Shown: in pieces, positions 33,501 to 42,997 of the stretch
Position numbering within the stretch: the stretch's first letter is position 1
Layout: each line of letters starts with the position of its first letter
Assembly (NCBI GenBank): GCA_030295235.1
Contig: AP026130.1
Location: 1,364,001 to 1,428,000, forward strand
DNA from: Fistulifera solaris
Taxonomy: Eukaryota; Bacillariophyta; Bacillariophyceae; Naviculales; Stauroneidaceae
Length of the DNA stretch: 64,000 nucleotides
Reading direction: 5' to 3'
The notes under the pieces: generated by a model
What the model saw: the letters and a program-made list of their open reading frames with translations, nothing else
Told to the model about the DNA's origin: nothing
Databases searched by the model: none
Position numbers and translations under genes: made by a program

Positions 33501-34664
33501 TTACGTTCTAATCACGGTGCGGTGGACTTTTTTCGTCGCAAATTTCAAGATGCACACGATGGACATACACGGGCGTTCTTCGCGTTCATTGCGGCTTCTC
33601 GATGGCTTGGTTTTCGTATGGACGCGATCCTGTTTCTCTTCCTGTGCATAGTCACAATTTTGTCGGTTGTTTGTTTTCTGACTGGTTTTCTATCGATTGA
33701 CCCTTTGATTTTGGGACTGACCTTGAGTTTGCTGTTACAACTGGCTGGCTTGTTTCAGTGGTGCATTCGACAAAGTGCGGAAGTAGAGAATCAGATGGTG
33801 AGCGTCGAGCGCGTTTTGGCTTTTGGGCAATTGCAATCTGAGGCACCGCTAGAGCAAGGGAAAGATGCTGAGCTTTTGCGCCAGGGCTGGCCTTCAGCAG
33901 GCTCCTTGGAATACAAAAATGTGACGGTGCGCTATCGACCCAGTCTGCCTCCAGCGTTGCACGGTGTGTCTTTTAAGGTTCCAGCAGGTGCGAGAGTAGG
34001 AATTGTGGGGAGAACAGGAGCAGGAAAGAGTAGCTTAGTACAGTCTCTCTTCCGATTGCTGGAAGCTGAAGATGGTCAAATTTTGATTGATGGTGTAGAT
34101 ATTCGGCCGCTTGGTTTGCATGCTTTACGAAAACGCGTCTCGGTCATCCCTCAGGCACCGACTTTGTTTAGCGGGTGTTCCGTGCGTGAGAATGTGGACA
34201 CAGAAGGCACTTGCAGCGAGACAGAATTGATTCAAGTGATGGAGACGTGCCATTTATCACATGCGATCTCAAAATTGCCGAATGGTTTGGACTCTCTGGT
34301 AGAAGAGAATGGTGCGAATTTTTCCGTTGGTCAGAGACAGTTGCTCTGCTTGGCTCGGGCTCTCTTGAAACGCAATCCGATATTAGTGCTAGACGAAGCA
34401 ACAGCGTCGGTCGATCGAAAGACTGATCAGTACATACAGGAGGCTTTGAAAAAGTTCTACAAAGGGACGGTTTTGGCAGTAGCCCATCGTCTTGATACAG
34501 TCATCGAATGTGACTTAATTCTGGTACTGGGACAGGGGCGTGTACTCGAATTCGGAGCGCCGGTAGAGCTGCTTGACAAGATTAATGGCGTGTTCACTCA
34601 GATGGTGCAAGACACAGGAGATCGGATGGCTCAAGAATTACGATCGCGAGCGTTACATAGGTAG
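30531..34664 (+). CDS. ABCC-type (MRP) full ABC transporter
   Basis: An ATP-driven exporter of conjugates or other organic anions, ~1379 aa. Order: a short N-terminus with the ABCC signature NPLQSASFVSKLFFSWPYPL, TMD1, NBD1, an acidic linker, TMD2 and NBD2. NBD1 has Walker A GAVGAGKSALL, signature CSGGQRARISLARAL and Walker B LLILDDPLAA. The linker is near 32,700-32,890. NBD2 has GRTGAGKSSLV, the degenerate signature FSVGQRQLLCLARAL, and ILVLDEATAS. The Asp after Walker B in NBD1 in place of Glu is the usual ABCC asymmetry. There is no TMD0. Five located frame breaks (30867-30870, 31290-31292, 31626-31630, 32963-32966, 33461-33464) each fall in a homopolymer and vanish with one more base, and a sixth is implied near the N-terminus. 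The start at 30531 is therefore provisional. I treat it as one intact gene, not as fragments. Confidence 0.88.
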
Positions 34665-34871
34665 AGTTAAGGCTGAATAAAGGAACACTAGATTGTTTAT
34701 TTTTAAATTTGGGTAGTACTTTTTCACTTCGCCACTTCTGTTTTCGACTGACAATTTTCAAACACCGAGTCGGACCAGCTAAGTTTCGATAGCAGTAAAC
34801 AATAGAGCGAATCGTGCTTAAGTCTGCCTCAATCAGCATTCAGTGCTCTCCTGTACGTCTACACTGGCGGG

Positions 34872-35123
34872 TTGTTGATTGATGAGATCTACGCCTTCAA
34901 TTGCTTTTATCGGGAAGCCCCGGGCTTGGTACACGTGCCGCCGTCCGAAATACCATTGCTCATGGCCACCGTCTTGCTACAAAGCGCCACGAACTACTTT
35001 CAGCTTTCGGCCCTTTTGTTAGCAAATCTCCCGGATGCCTTGCTCGAGCTCATTGATGTTGAGCCTAAGGACGACGCAGGCGGCGGGGACGAGTCGTCTT
35101 TGCAAGCGGAAGATAGTCGGTAA
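34872..35123 (+). CDS. Small open frame, unknown (doubtful gene)
   Basis: 83 codons with a hydrophobic centre (IPLLMATVLLQSATNYFQLS) and an acidic end. Not recognised. It lies in the 665-bp gap between the ABCC gene and the RING gene. It could be an unrelated small protein, a remnant, or chance. Confidence 0.2.
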   Translation: MLIDEIYAFNCFYREAPGLVHVPPSEIPLLMATVLLQSATNYFQLSALLLANLPDALLELIDVEPKDDAGGGDESSLQAEDSR

Positions 35124-35329
35124 TGGCGAGGGAGATTGTAGCTCCAATAGTGATTACTTTTGCAAGTCAACCGCCGAGATCGGTGACATTGCCATTCGAA
35201 AGAAGAGTGATTTGCCAAGCTACAACTTTTCGAGTTCTTGTAAGAAATGCCATTCCCAATGTCTTTAGAAACGATACTTTGTATTATATGATGTAGACTA
35301 TTCTATACAAGATTTATGTGCATCTATTT

Positions 35330-35878
35330 CTATACTGCCACAGGAACGAACTTGACATTTTTGGTAGCGCAGACAGGACAGGTTTCCCCGAGTCCTTCCG
35401 TGACGCAAGCTTCGCAAAACGCGTAATGCATGCAGGGTGCCGCGATGTGAGAGCGCGTACCGAGTCCGCATACTACACAAGGTGGCAGCGCACCGGATTT
35501 CGTGGAGGACATGGTAGACATGTCGTGTGCGATATCGTTATGAGCAGCTTCTTTTGACTTCTTTTCAATGAGACCCGGTGGTCGCTGTTCGAGCGCTCTT
35601 TGCCGCGCCAGATATTCTTGACGCTTCTTCTCGATCCGTTGAAACTCTTCTAGTTCCTTTTGTTGCATTTTCTTTTGCAGTGCACTATCCGATAGTTCCT
35701 CTTGCAAAACTTTCTCCGCCGCATCCGATTTGCTCTGCTTGAAAATCCCCAGGAACGAACTGCGATGTTTCGAGTTAGTTGCACTGTCACTCGTCGTCTT
35801 TTGCTCCGTCGGAACCGTTTTTGACTGGGCCGCTGGAAACATTCGTGACGTAAATCCTGGTTTCGTCCCCGATTCCAT
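35330..35878 (-). CDS. RING-finger protein, probable E3 ubiquitin ligase
   Basis: 182 aa. The C-terminal ~45 residues form a compact C3HC4-like RING: CVVCG, then CMHYAFCEAC, then CPVC. This type is shared with the RINGs of IAP and MGRN-like ligases. Residues 65-125 are a Lys/Glu/Gln-rich helix (QKKMQQKELEEFQRIEKKRQ) that should form a coiled coil for dimerisation or substrate contact. The N-terminus is Ser/Thr-rich and disordered. The frame is clean. It is likely cytosolic, as no membrane segment is present. Confidence 0.75.
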   Translation of the reverse strand: MESGTKPGFTSRMFPAAQSKTVPTEQKTTSDSATNSKHRSSFLGIFKQSKSDAAEKVLQEELSDSALQKKMQQKELEEFQRIEKKRQEYLARQRALEQRPPGLIEKKSKEAAHNDIAHDMSTMSSTKSGALPPCVVCGLGTRSHIAAPCMHYAFCEACVTEGLGETCPVCATKNVKFVPVAV

Positions 35879-35934
35879 TCTTTGCCGTCTTTGATGACGA
35901 TACCATTGTCGTTCCGCTTGCTCTTGTTTGATGA

Positions 35935-36963
35935 CTAAAAGCTTATCTGTCGTCTTTTGGGTTCTCGAAAGGTTTTTCGTTCGTGTGCTTTCAAGCCATC
36001 TTCCGTGAGACGCATGACACCCCGAACCGGGCCATTGACAAGCTCTGCATCTTGAACACCCTTGGGTTGCAACGACTCGGACATTGTCGTAACCGTATCA
36101 TCTTCTTCAGGACCCAGCAGCTTCAGTCCCACTAGCGGACTGAATTCAGATCCCTCACTGCAATAGGATGAATTATCTCGTGCTTTGGGAGTCGTCACAT
36201 GTTCGGGTAATACAAATGGCGCTTTGGGTGATTTGACGTCGGCTCCGAATCGTAATTTTGATGCATTACTTCCGCGCTTGTTGTTGTTTGAGTCTTCCGA
36301 TGCCGTTCGTGGTCTCAGAATACTAGGAAGTGATTTCGAAGATGCCGTGAATGGCTTGACAGGCTCATCCCGTGACGGCTCCGAAAATTGAGCCGAGCGA
36401 GACATTGAAGACGCTTTCGCAGGCGCAGTTGAGTCGTCTTTAATTGAAGCGTAAACATCCCGAAGAGGTTGCTGCTGGTTCTTTTTGGGTGAATCACAAA
36501 CAGGTTCGAAGCGACTGTAGGAACAATTCTTGTGTTCTGTAGGCAGATCATTCGGTTCCGCATTACTATTCTTTGCGTCATCTGCGTCCAGAGAACGCAA
36601 AGGAATGACTTTGTTTCGTTTTTGAGAAGCAGAGGAGGAAGCAGGAGACGGAGAAGGCTTTTCGTTGGGACTATTACCGATTCCCAAGCGCACATTTTGT
36701 TTGTAAGCGTTTAATTGATCTTCGATATCTGTGACATCCAAAAGATTGCGTCCGCTGGCTCTCGTGTTTGCCTCCGAACGTCCCGTACATGTCACTGCAT
36801 CAGGACTTGTGAATATAGATCCAGCTCCGACGGTATCGTCATCTAAAAGTTCAAAAAGACCCTTTCGAGTTGTCGTATTGTTGTGACGATTGTGTTTCTT
36901 CGAACTTTTTCCTTGTGAAGATTCTTTCCCTTTTCGAGATCGACTGCCGTTTTGAAACCACAT
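35935..36963 (-). CDS. Ser-rich unknown protein
   Basis: 342 aa in one frame with no recognisable fold. It is rich in Ser, Asn, Lys and Asp, with basic clusters near the N-terminus (SRSRKGKESSQGKSSKKHNR) and C-terminus (RKTFREPKRRQISF). These could serve as nuclear localisation signals or phosphorylation sites. SRSAQFSEPSRDEP and PSILRPRTAS resemble RxxS kinase target contexts. Mostly disordered. The same strand and close spacing to the RING gene (56 bp) are noted, but a functional link is not shown. Confidence 0.5.
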   Translation of the reverse strand: MWFQNGSRSRKGKESSQGKSSKKHNRHNNTTTRKGLFELLDDDTVGAGSIFTSPDAVTCTGRSEANTRASGRNLLDVTDIEDQLNAYKQNVRLGIGNSPNEKPSPSPASSSASQKRNKVIPLRSLDADDAKNSNAEPNDLPTEHKNCSYSRFEPVCDSPKKNQQQPLRDVYASIKDDSTAPAKASSMSRSAQFSEPSRDEPVKPFTASSKSLPSILRPRTASEDSNNNKRGSNASKLRFGADVKSPKAPFVLPEHVTTPKARDNSSYCSEGSEFSPLVGLKLLGPEEDDTVTTMSESLQPKGVQDAELVNGPVRGVMRLTEDGLKAHERKTFREPKRRQISF

Positions 36964-37410
36964 AACTATTGTAAATGCTGAGTAGAATGTTAAATATGAT
37001 TATAACAAGGCATTAAGAGAGGTGATGATAAAGAAGAAGAAGTTGAATGATGGAGTTGCACATTCGACCGACGCGAAAGACAAAACGGTGGCCGAAAAAT
37101 CATTCGGTGGTTTTTCACTTTCGCAATGAGGGCAGAAGGAGCATTTTGCGGACAAATTTGTGTCACACAAACAGGCCTAGCACGCCGTCACGGCCGAACG
37201 ACTCAGTTACTATGAAACATTCACAAGTAGACGTTTCCTGTTTAATAGATGTTTGAGTCTTGTTTGCTAAGTAGAAAGGGGTAGAAAACTTGAATCACGA
37301 TAATCTGTGATATCATTGGTCGCCCGCCCCTTCCCAAATAAGAGCACGACTGAGATGACGTGACACAGAAAGTTCCAAATTACTCGGAGTCTCATGTCGC
37401 TCCGGGTCCT

Positions 37411-37495
37411 CTGATATCCGGGTTACCCTCTGTCGATAAATTTCCCTACGGAGCCTACGTGAAATGCACGTAGGCATTCGCAACAGTGCATTATT
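37411..37495 (-). repeat. Short relic of the 425-bp satellite
   Basis: About 85 bp matching the hairpin portion of the satellite unit. On the plus strand it reads ATCCGGGTTACCCTCTGTCG, then AAATTTCCCTACGG, then the stem-loop CCTACGTGAAATGCACGTAGG-like palindrome (stem CCTACGTG / CACGTAGG) at 37458-37478. The stem is longer than in the arrays although the flanks have diverged. The rest of 36964-37725 shows no gene. Confidence 0.7.
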
Positions 37496-38127
37496 CCTTT
37501 TCTCTCTGTTTCTGCACCAAATCAATTTACTAAACCTAGCTTATAGTTGTTGGGAATGGCTAGCAGAAATAATAATATGACTTCATAGTTTGTAAACGCA
37601 TTGATTGGATTATGTAGAATTACACATTATCCGGGTCTCCTTTGATCTGCGCTAACCTTAGTCTACCTGGTCGGCGCGCGGCGGGACGACACGACACCAC
37701 CATCGCACGCTTTTATTTATTTTTTGGCAGTTGAACCATGCTGGTGGACCTTTTTGGACCGTACGTCGTCCGATTTACATAGGAAAACGACATGCCAGAG
37801 CGACATTGCCATCCAAATACTTTTTGGATCCAGCCAATCAGATGGCTTACATCCAAAAAGTCGAGCCAATCCAGCCAATCACAAGCGTCCCATCCAAAAG
37901 AGACTTTTAGCCGTCTGCTAGTTTTCCGCGTTGAGCAATCGATAGCCTACCGGTACTCACTGTACAGTAAATCGAGGTTTAACCTTAAGCACTCTCAATG
38001 TAGCTGGCCAAAAGAATGCATCCGTTCCAATTTTTGGCCGATAATTATTTCTGCAAAAGAATGACATCGGCACAAACGAGAATAACTCGTCTCATCTTTT
38101 CGATTGCAAAGTTATCACACGAAAAGA

Positions 38128-41100
38128 ATGCCAGGAACATCAAAAAGAGGTCGGGGCCCCGACAAAGTCCAGCGAAGTCGCTCGTCAAACAAAAAGATTA
38201 GTTTGAAAAGATGGAGCTCGAAAAAGCAAAGAGAAAAGAGCAAGCTAGTGTGGATGCCACGTCCGCTGTAATGCACTCTTTTTTAGGCATAAAGGTTCCC
38301 GAAAAGGCCACCCCTGTAGAAGAAGAAGTCTGTGAAGATGTTGACATGACTGGCGAAGAACTAGAAAAGCAATTTACTGAGCGTCTTGTGATCGATGATA
38401 CAACAGGTCAACCTGGCGACGTCGGCGTCGGCGATGATGACGACGACGCTCTTGGCTTCCGAGGGAAGACGGGGACTATAATGAGGATAGCAATGAGTTG
38501 AACGACGGCCGGCATCATGTCAAATTATCTTTCTAAGATTCAGACGAGGCTGAGAGATGAAACGCGTTGTCACTTCAAAAGGGGAGACGAGAAAATTCCT
38601 GACGATCAGAAATGGCTTCTGAAAATGCTTGAGGAGCACCAGTTCTCTCTTCCGTGGCAGCTTGCTTCAACACTGTGCAACAAGCTTGGGATAAATTCGG
38701 CTCCTTCTGCGTACTATTGCACTGTACATGTGTGGTTACCAGATGTCCAATTCAACAAAATGCCACCTTGCGGAGAATGCAAGTCAAATGCCCATGTTGG
38801 TCGTCATGCATTTGATTCCAGTTATCCTGGGCTGCCGATATCTGGCTTAAAAAAGGACGAGAATGCGTTATGACAATGCGGTATTGTTGTTCGAGGTGCA
38901 AGAGCGGAGAAAAGTCCTACACGTTTCGCGGATACAATCTGAAAAGTTTGGAATTGATGCCGCTTAGTCGAAAGATTTGCTTCCCGGCTCTCTTAACGCA
39001 CAAAAGCGGGGTCACTATGGAGCTAGCTCGACTCGTTCGCTCACTTGTATCGAAAAATGTGCGTTCGAATTCTCTTGCTGCAATAATTGCGGAAATGCAC
39101 CAGCTCGAGCACAAGCAGCAAATGTTGCTCTATGAGTTGGAGGTAGCAGCTTCGCTTCTACCCGAACAGATGACAATAAAGCACCATTGTTTAGCGACTT
39201 CAATGATCGGAAAGGATACAATGGCCGATTGATTACCGGGAAGTACATTCAGAGCATCTATCAACGCCTCATTCACTCCTTCCGGGAACTGGCTGACGAC
39301 ACGAAGAAGAGGGATTCTGAGATGATTAAGATTGACGCATCTTATAAATTCTGAGGCGTTTGAAACGGGTTGGCGGCGAAAGTGTTTGATGGTCTAGTCA
39401 CAGTGATGAATGAATTTAAAGAGATTCGTTCGCATTTTGTAATCTTTGGAGAGAGCCACGACCAGATGCGGCCGCCGCTACAAGCCATGAAGGCGACAAT
39501 GGATTCAAATGGCCAAGCCGGCCCCAAACTTGCTTTCACTGACAGCCCCAAGCGAGACGGCCGACATGCTTATTTCCGTTTTCGATTCCTTGGCAGTAAC
39601 TCAAGAGGCTTATAATACAATTGCAGAGGAGGAAAATAAGCAGCTAGGAGACAAGTCGGAACCCACTGAGTTGCTCAAGTCAGCATGGCAACGTCTTCTC
39701 ACGACCGTCGCTTCCAATCTGTTCGATTAAGCATCATAATTATTCAGTTATTGAGGCTGATAAGGACATTACAATGTTTGCAGGAACCGCCATGGATCTG
39801 ATGAAAGACAGGCAGGCAGAAAAGCGTATCATGGCGCTTGATCTTGAATGGCCGGTCCACTTCAATAACAACGGTCGCATCAAAGGACAGGGAAAAGTTG
39901 CGACCATACAATTGTCATATCACACCTGTCAGGGCAACCTGGATAACGACATTTGTACTACAGTCATTCGCGTTCAACAGACAACAACTAAATTGAATGC
40001 AACACTTGTGCGTCTACTGAGCGAAGACTCTATCCGATTTGTGGGTGTGAATGTTGCTGGTGATGTGACCAAGCTAAAAAAAGATTTCGCCAACATGAAC
40101 AATGTGTCTGTAAACAAGATTGACTTGAGGGTCATGGCAAGGCGTCGTGGTGTTGTGCCACGGAATGGATCGTATAGTCTTGTTGCACTAGTCGAAGCCC
40201 AGCTGAAGGAATCGATGGAAAAGGATCAGAGAATGTCCGATTGGTCGGGTCCACTACAACCAAAACAGCAGGACTATGCCGCCTTAGATGCAATCAAAAG
40301 TCTGCAAGTATACGATTCTCTCGATAAACTGCCAGATTTAACAAGGGAACTTCAGCAAGGAGATTTTAGCTGGAACTAAGGTCACTATTGTTGCAAGTAA
40401 GGGCAGTAAGGCATCCATTCCGACGCCCGGTGCAGAGGGGGAGATACTTTCTCAAAAACAGATCTGGACAGCACCAAAAACATTTACATTCGTTGAAGGC
40501 CGGAAGCAAACCAGGCGGTCAATTTGTACTTGTTCGAATTAAAAGGTTCTGGCGCCGGGCTTGATAATGGATGGTTATAGGAAAGGCAGGAAAGGTGTCT
40601 CGCTGGGAGATTTTGTAAAAACCTTTGCAGATGGCGATTTCGTGATGATGGTTAATCTTTCACAGTTGCGCTCTCAGCACCAGCAGGAATCATCGTCCAG
40701 CTCATCAGACGCTATCAACCCGAATCCGGTGATCCATACTACAGAGCTCAACGAGGTGAATGCGAGTATAGTGAACGCTGACAACGAAACAGCTACAACG
40801 ACCGGTTTCGCGAGAAGATGATTTGTTTACCCACGATTACATATTTGAACACGAGAATGAAGAAGATATCAGCCCTGATCCTGATTCTACGGATGCTTTT
40901 GACGACTTCTCAGAACTTACCCCTGCTAAAATCCGAGAAATCGATGATATCATAAGGCGCGGTCGATAAGATGGGCCCTCTTACTGCACAGGACGGAGAA
41001 AAATACCTGGATCCGCCGCCGAAATCGATACCGATTTGCTACTCCGCTGTGCTCGGAGACATTATACACGCAATTATGCGAATAAAGGTTCCAGCAAAGC

Positions 41101-42570
41101 ACGAATGCCGCAAAGCTTACTCTGCTGCGCTTGTACGAGCGTTTTTAGAATGGGATCCTGAACGGTTAAAAGAGGTCAAAGAAGCATTGGTCAAATTAGG
41201 TGTTTCCGAAAGGAGATAGAGGCACGATTGTACTACAACATACAGTGGTTCGCAGCATGTGTCGGCGAGCCCTTCCTCCGCATCTCCTTTATTGGCGTGT
41301 TCGTGCCGTTCTATCATACTTTGGCGACAAAATCGACAGCGTGTCCAAGAAGCCTCTCTTCGGAAAAAATGAATGGAACAAGGCCAAAAGTCTGCTCTCC
41401 GACATACGGAAAGGATATTATTCCGACCCACCCGGTGTATCATTCTACCGATATAGAGTGGATGGTCGGGGACAAATAATTCGCGACCGGAAAGGATTTG
41501 CGCTTCTTACGTGTACCAGAGGAACAAACGATGTCGAGAACGAACATAGGAATCTCCTTGGGCCGATCGGAAACTCGCCAGTGGGACTTGAAATGATGGA
41601 CTGTCTTTTGACCGATATACGTCTCCGAAGAAACATGATTTCAGCCCGAAAGTACCGACTGAACTTTCCAGACATTCGACATTTTGATCCCTGGTTAGTA
41701 GACGAATTACAGATTCACGGGTAGAAGAGGGTCGCAAAGTACTATTGTACCCGAACTGGATAAACTCATGTGATCTTGCAGAGACCCCGGAACGTTTTGG
41801 TTTCGTCGGTCTTCCCAGATCAGAGCTGACCGACGCAATAAATGAACGCGCTGCAACAATTGAGAACCTTGAGAATTGTGTTATCGAGAAACGTCTTTCG
41901 AAAGACATGCAGTATATAGCCAAATGCATTGGAACAAAATTGCCGTATCAACCTTTTTCGACTGCCGAGGAAATATCGATGTACGCACAACTGCGAATCA
42001 ATGTAACCGAAAATCAACGAATCAAGCCAGATGACCCGAACTTTGAGCTAGCTATTTGTCATGCCATTGTACCCCGTGTCGATGGAATTCGGATTTTTCC
42101 AAAGACGCCCCATTTATGTTCGGCAAATGGAAAAGAGATATCTTGAGAGGAAACGGATAGGCTCAGCCGTGAAGTATGTACAGTGCATTGGACGCACTCA
42201 GTAGTCTGAATGAAGCCACATCTACCATAGCAATCAACGCTTTGTCCGCCTCAAATGCATTGCAGAGCGGTGAACATATCGAAAAGGACGACAGCACCCA
42301 GATGCGAAAACTCTGCCCTCCTATCTTGCTGCCGAGACCAATCTTCGGCGTGAGTGGAAACATGATACAACGGGCGTGAATCTGTACCAATCGCACAGAA
42401 AAGGCAAAGCCGACCCCCAAAACGTGGCCGGTGTGGATAAGAAACCACGTCAAGGAAGACATTGCAAAACTTGTAAGCGTCCACTTGCCCAATGCCCTGC
42501 TGCCGCAGTAAGTAAGTCGGCTAAAAGGGTGTGCACTTACATCGAAAACACAGAAGCACAACAAATATAA
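38128..42570 (+). CDS. Transposase-like protein: zinc-binding N-terminal domain, DDE core, exonuclease insert (frame interrupted)
   Basis: The same family pattern runs through three plus-strand frames. Order: acidic N-terminus (38211-38500); a Cys-rich domain with CGEC (~38770) and CCSRCKSG (~38885) followed by LSRKICFPALLTHKSGVTME, resembling the domain catalogued as DUF6729 in eukaryotic exonuclease-containing proteins; IDASYK (Asp codon 39334); VFDGLVTVMNEF; LAFTDSPKRD (Asp codon 39541); the exonuclease (39774-40379); then LTCTRGTNDVENEHRN (Glu near 41540) and HFDPWLVDELQ; and a C-terminal CKTCKRPLAQC cysteine knuckle. Asp to Asp is ~69 codons and Asp to Glu ~670, so the exonuclease sits in the usual insertion position of a DDE fold. 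At least seven frame changes occur, several at short runs. Introns were not convincingly found. DDE assignment is inference. Confidence 0.6.
39774..40379 (+). CDS. WRN-type DEDDy 3'-5' exonuclease domain within the transposon
   Basis: A 201-codon stretch with no interruption. Exo I is MALDLEWPV (Asp and Glu metal ligands), Exo II is FVGVNVAGDVTKL (Asp), and Exo III is QQDYAALDAIKSLQVYD (Tyr and Asp). So all DEDDy catalytic residues are present. The fold matches the Werner/RNase D group that trims 3' ends of DNA or RNA. It is part of the longer transposase-like protein rather than a separate gene, since family sequence continues on both sides. It is the best preserved segment of the element. 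Confidence 0.8.
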   Translation: MFAGTAMDLMKDRQAEKRIMALDLEWPVHFNNNGRIKGQGKVATIQLSYHTCQGNLDNDICTTVIRVQQTTTKLNATLVRLLSEDSIRFVGVNVAGDVTKLKKDFANMNNVSVNKIDLRVMARRRGVVPRNGSYSLVALVEAQLKESMEKDQRMSDWSGPLQPKQQDYAALDAIKSLQVYDSLDKLPDLTRELQQGDFSWN

Positions 42571-42997
42571 TCATTAATGGCTGCATGTTAAATAAAAATA
42601 TCGTTTCAATTTTCATTGACGTATTCCTAACACTGGCGGCATTCCTATGATGCAAATCGTGGACTTTACTGAAGGTCCCGTGAGGGTCGCTACCGCACTC
42701 ATCGTGTACATAGAGACTACTATCTCGGAAAGGGATAAAGCATTTTTGCGTCTGAAGTCGCTCGCTCCGCTCGCGACTTTTAAAATTTCCAAATGGTCCA
42801 CCAGCATGGTTCAACTGCCTATTTTTTTGTTCCGTGTTCTTTTTGCACAGTTCGCTCTCACGACGATAAGGAAGTGTGAAAGTGATGGTCATTATTGTTA
42901 CAAAGTCTTCATCATTAAACGCATAACTTCTCCCTCGTTTCATTCACTGATCTTCACAGCTCATCTTTCAACTAAAACGAACGAAAGAAATAGGCAA

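Larger units (their letters stand above)
37726..42819 (+). mobile_element. 5.1-kb DNA transposon with 25-bp TIRs and 8-bp target duplication
   Basis: The ends are perfect 25-bp terminal inverted repeats beginning GGCAGTTGAACCATGC (37726-37750; mirrored at 42795-42819), with weaker similarity inward. Directly outside, TATTTTTT occurs at 37718-37725 and again at 42820-42827, giving an 8-bp target site duplication. (The T run makes the exact length uncertain by a base.) The left subterminal region repeats short words (CCATCCAAA, AGCCAATC). Inside is one plus-strand gene body (38128-42570) of DDE-transposase type with a 3'-5' exonuclease domain. An 8-bp duplication occurs in hAT, P, KDZ and Novosib elements, but the protein has none of their hallmarks that I can see. 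Identical TIRs mean recent movement. Its right end lies only 178 bp upstream of the choline-transporter-like start codon. Confidence 0.88.

Noticed and set aside
30531-34664. Several separate ABC half-transporter genes or pseudogene fragments
   Set aside because: Consecutive pieces overlap only at homopolymers and follow the order of a single ABCC protein without gaps. One gene with run errors explains all pieces.
37726-42819. Retroelement, Polinton or other virus-like element
   Set aside because: No reverse transcriptase, integrase of that type, polymerase B or capsid-like sequence seen. Short TIRs, an 8-bp duplication and one DDE-like gene indicate a plain DNA transposon.
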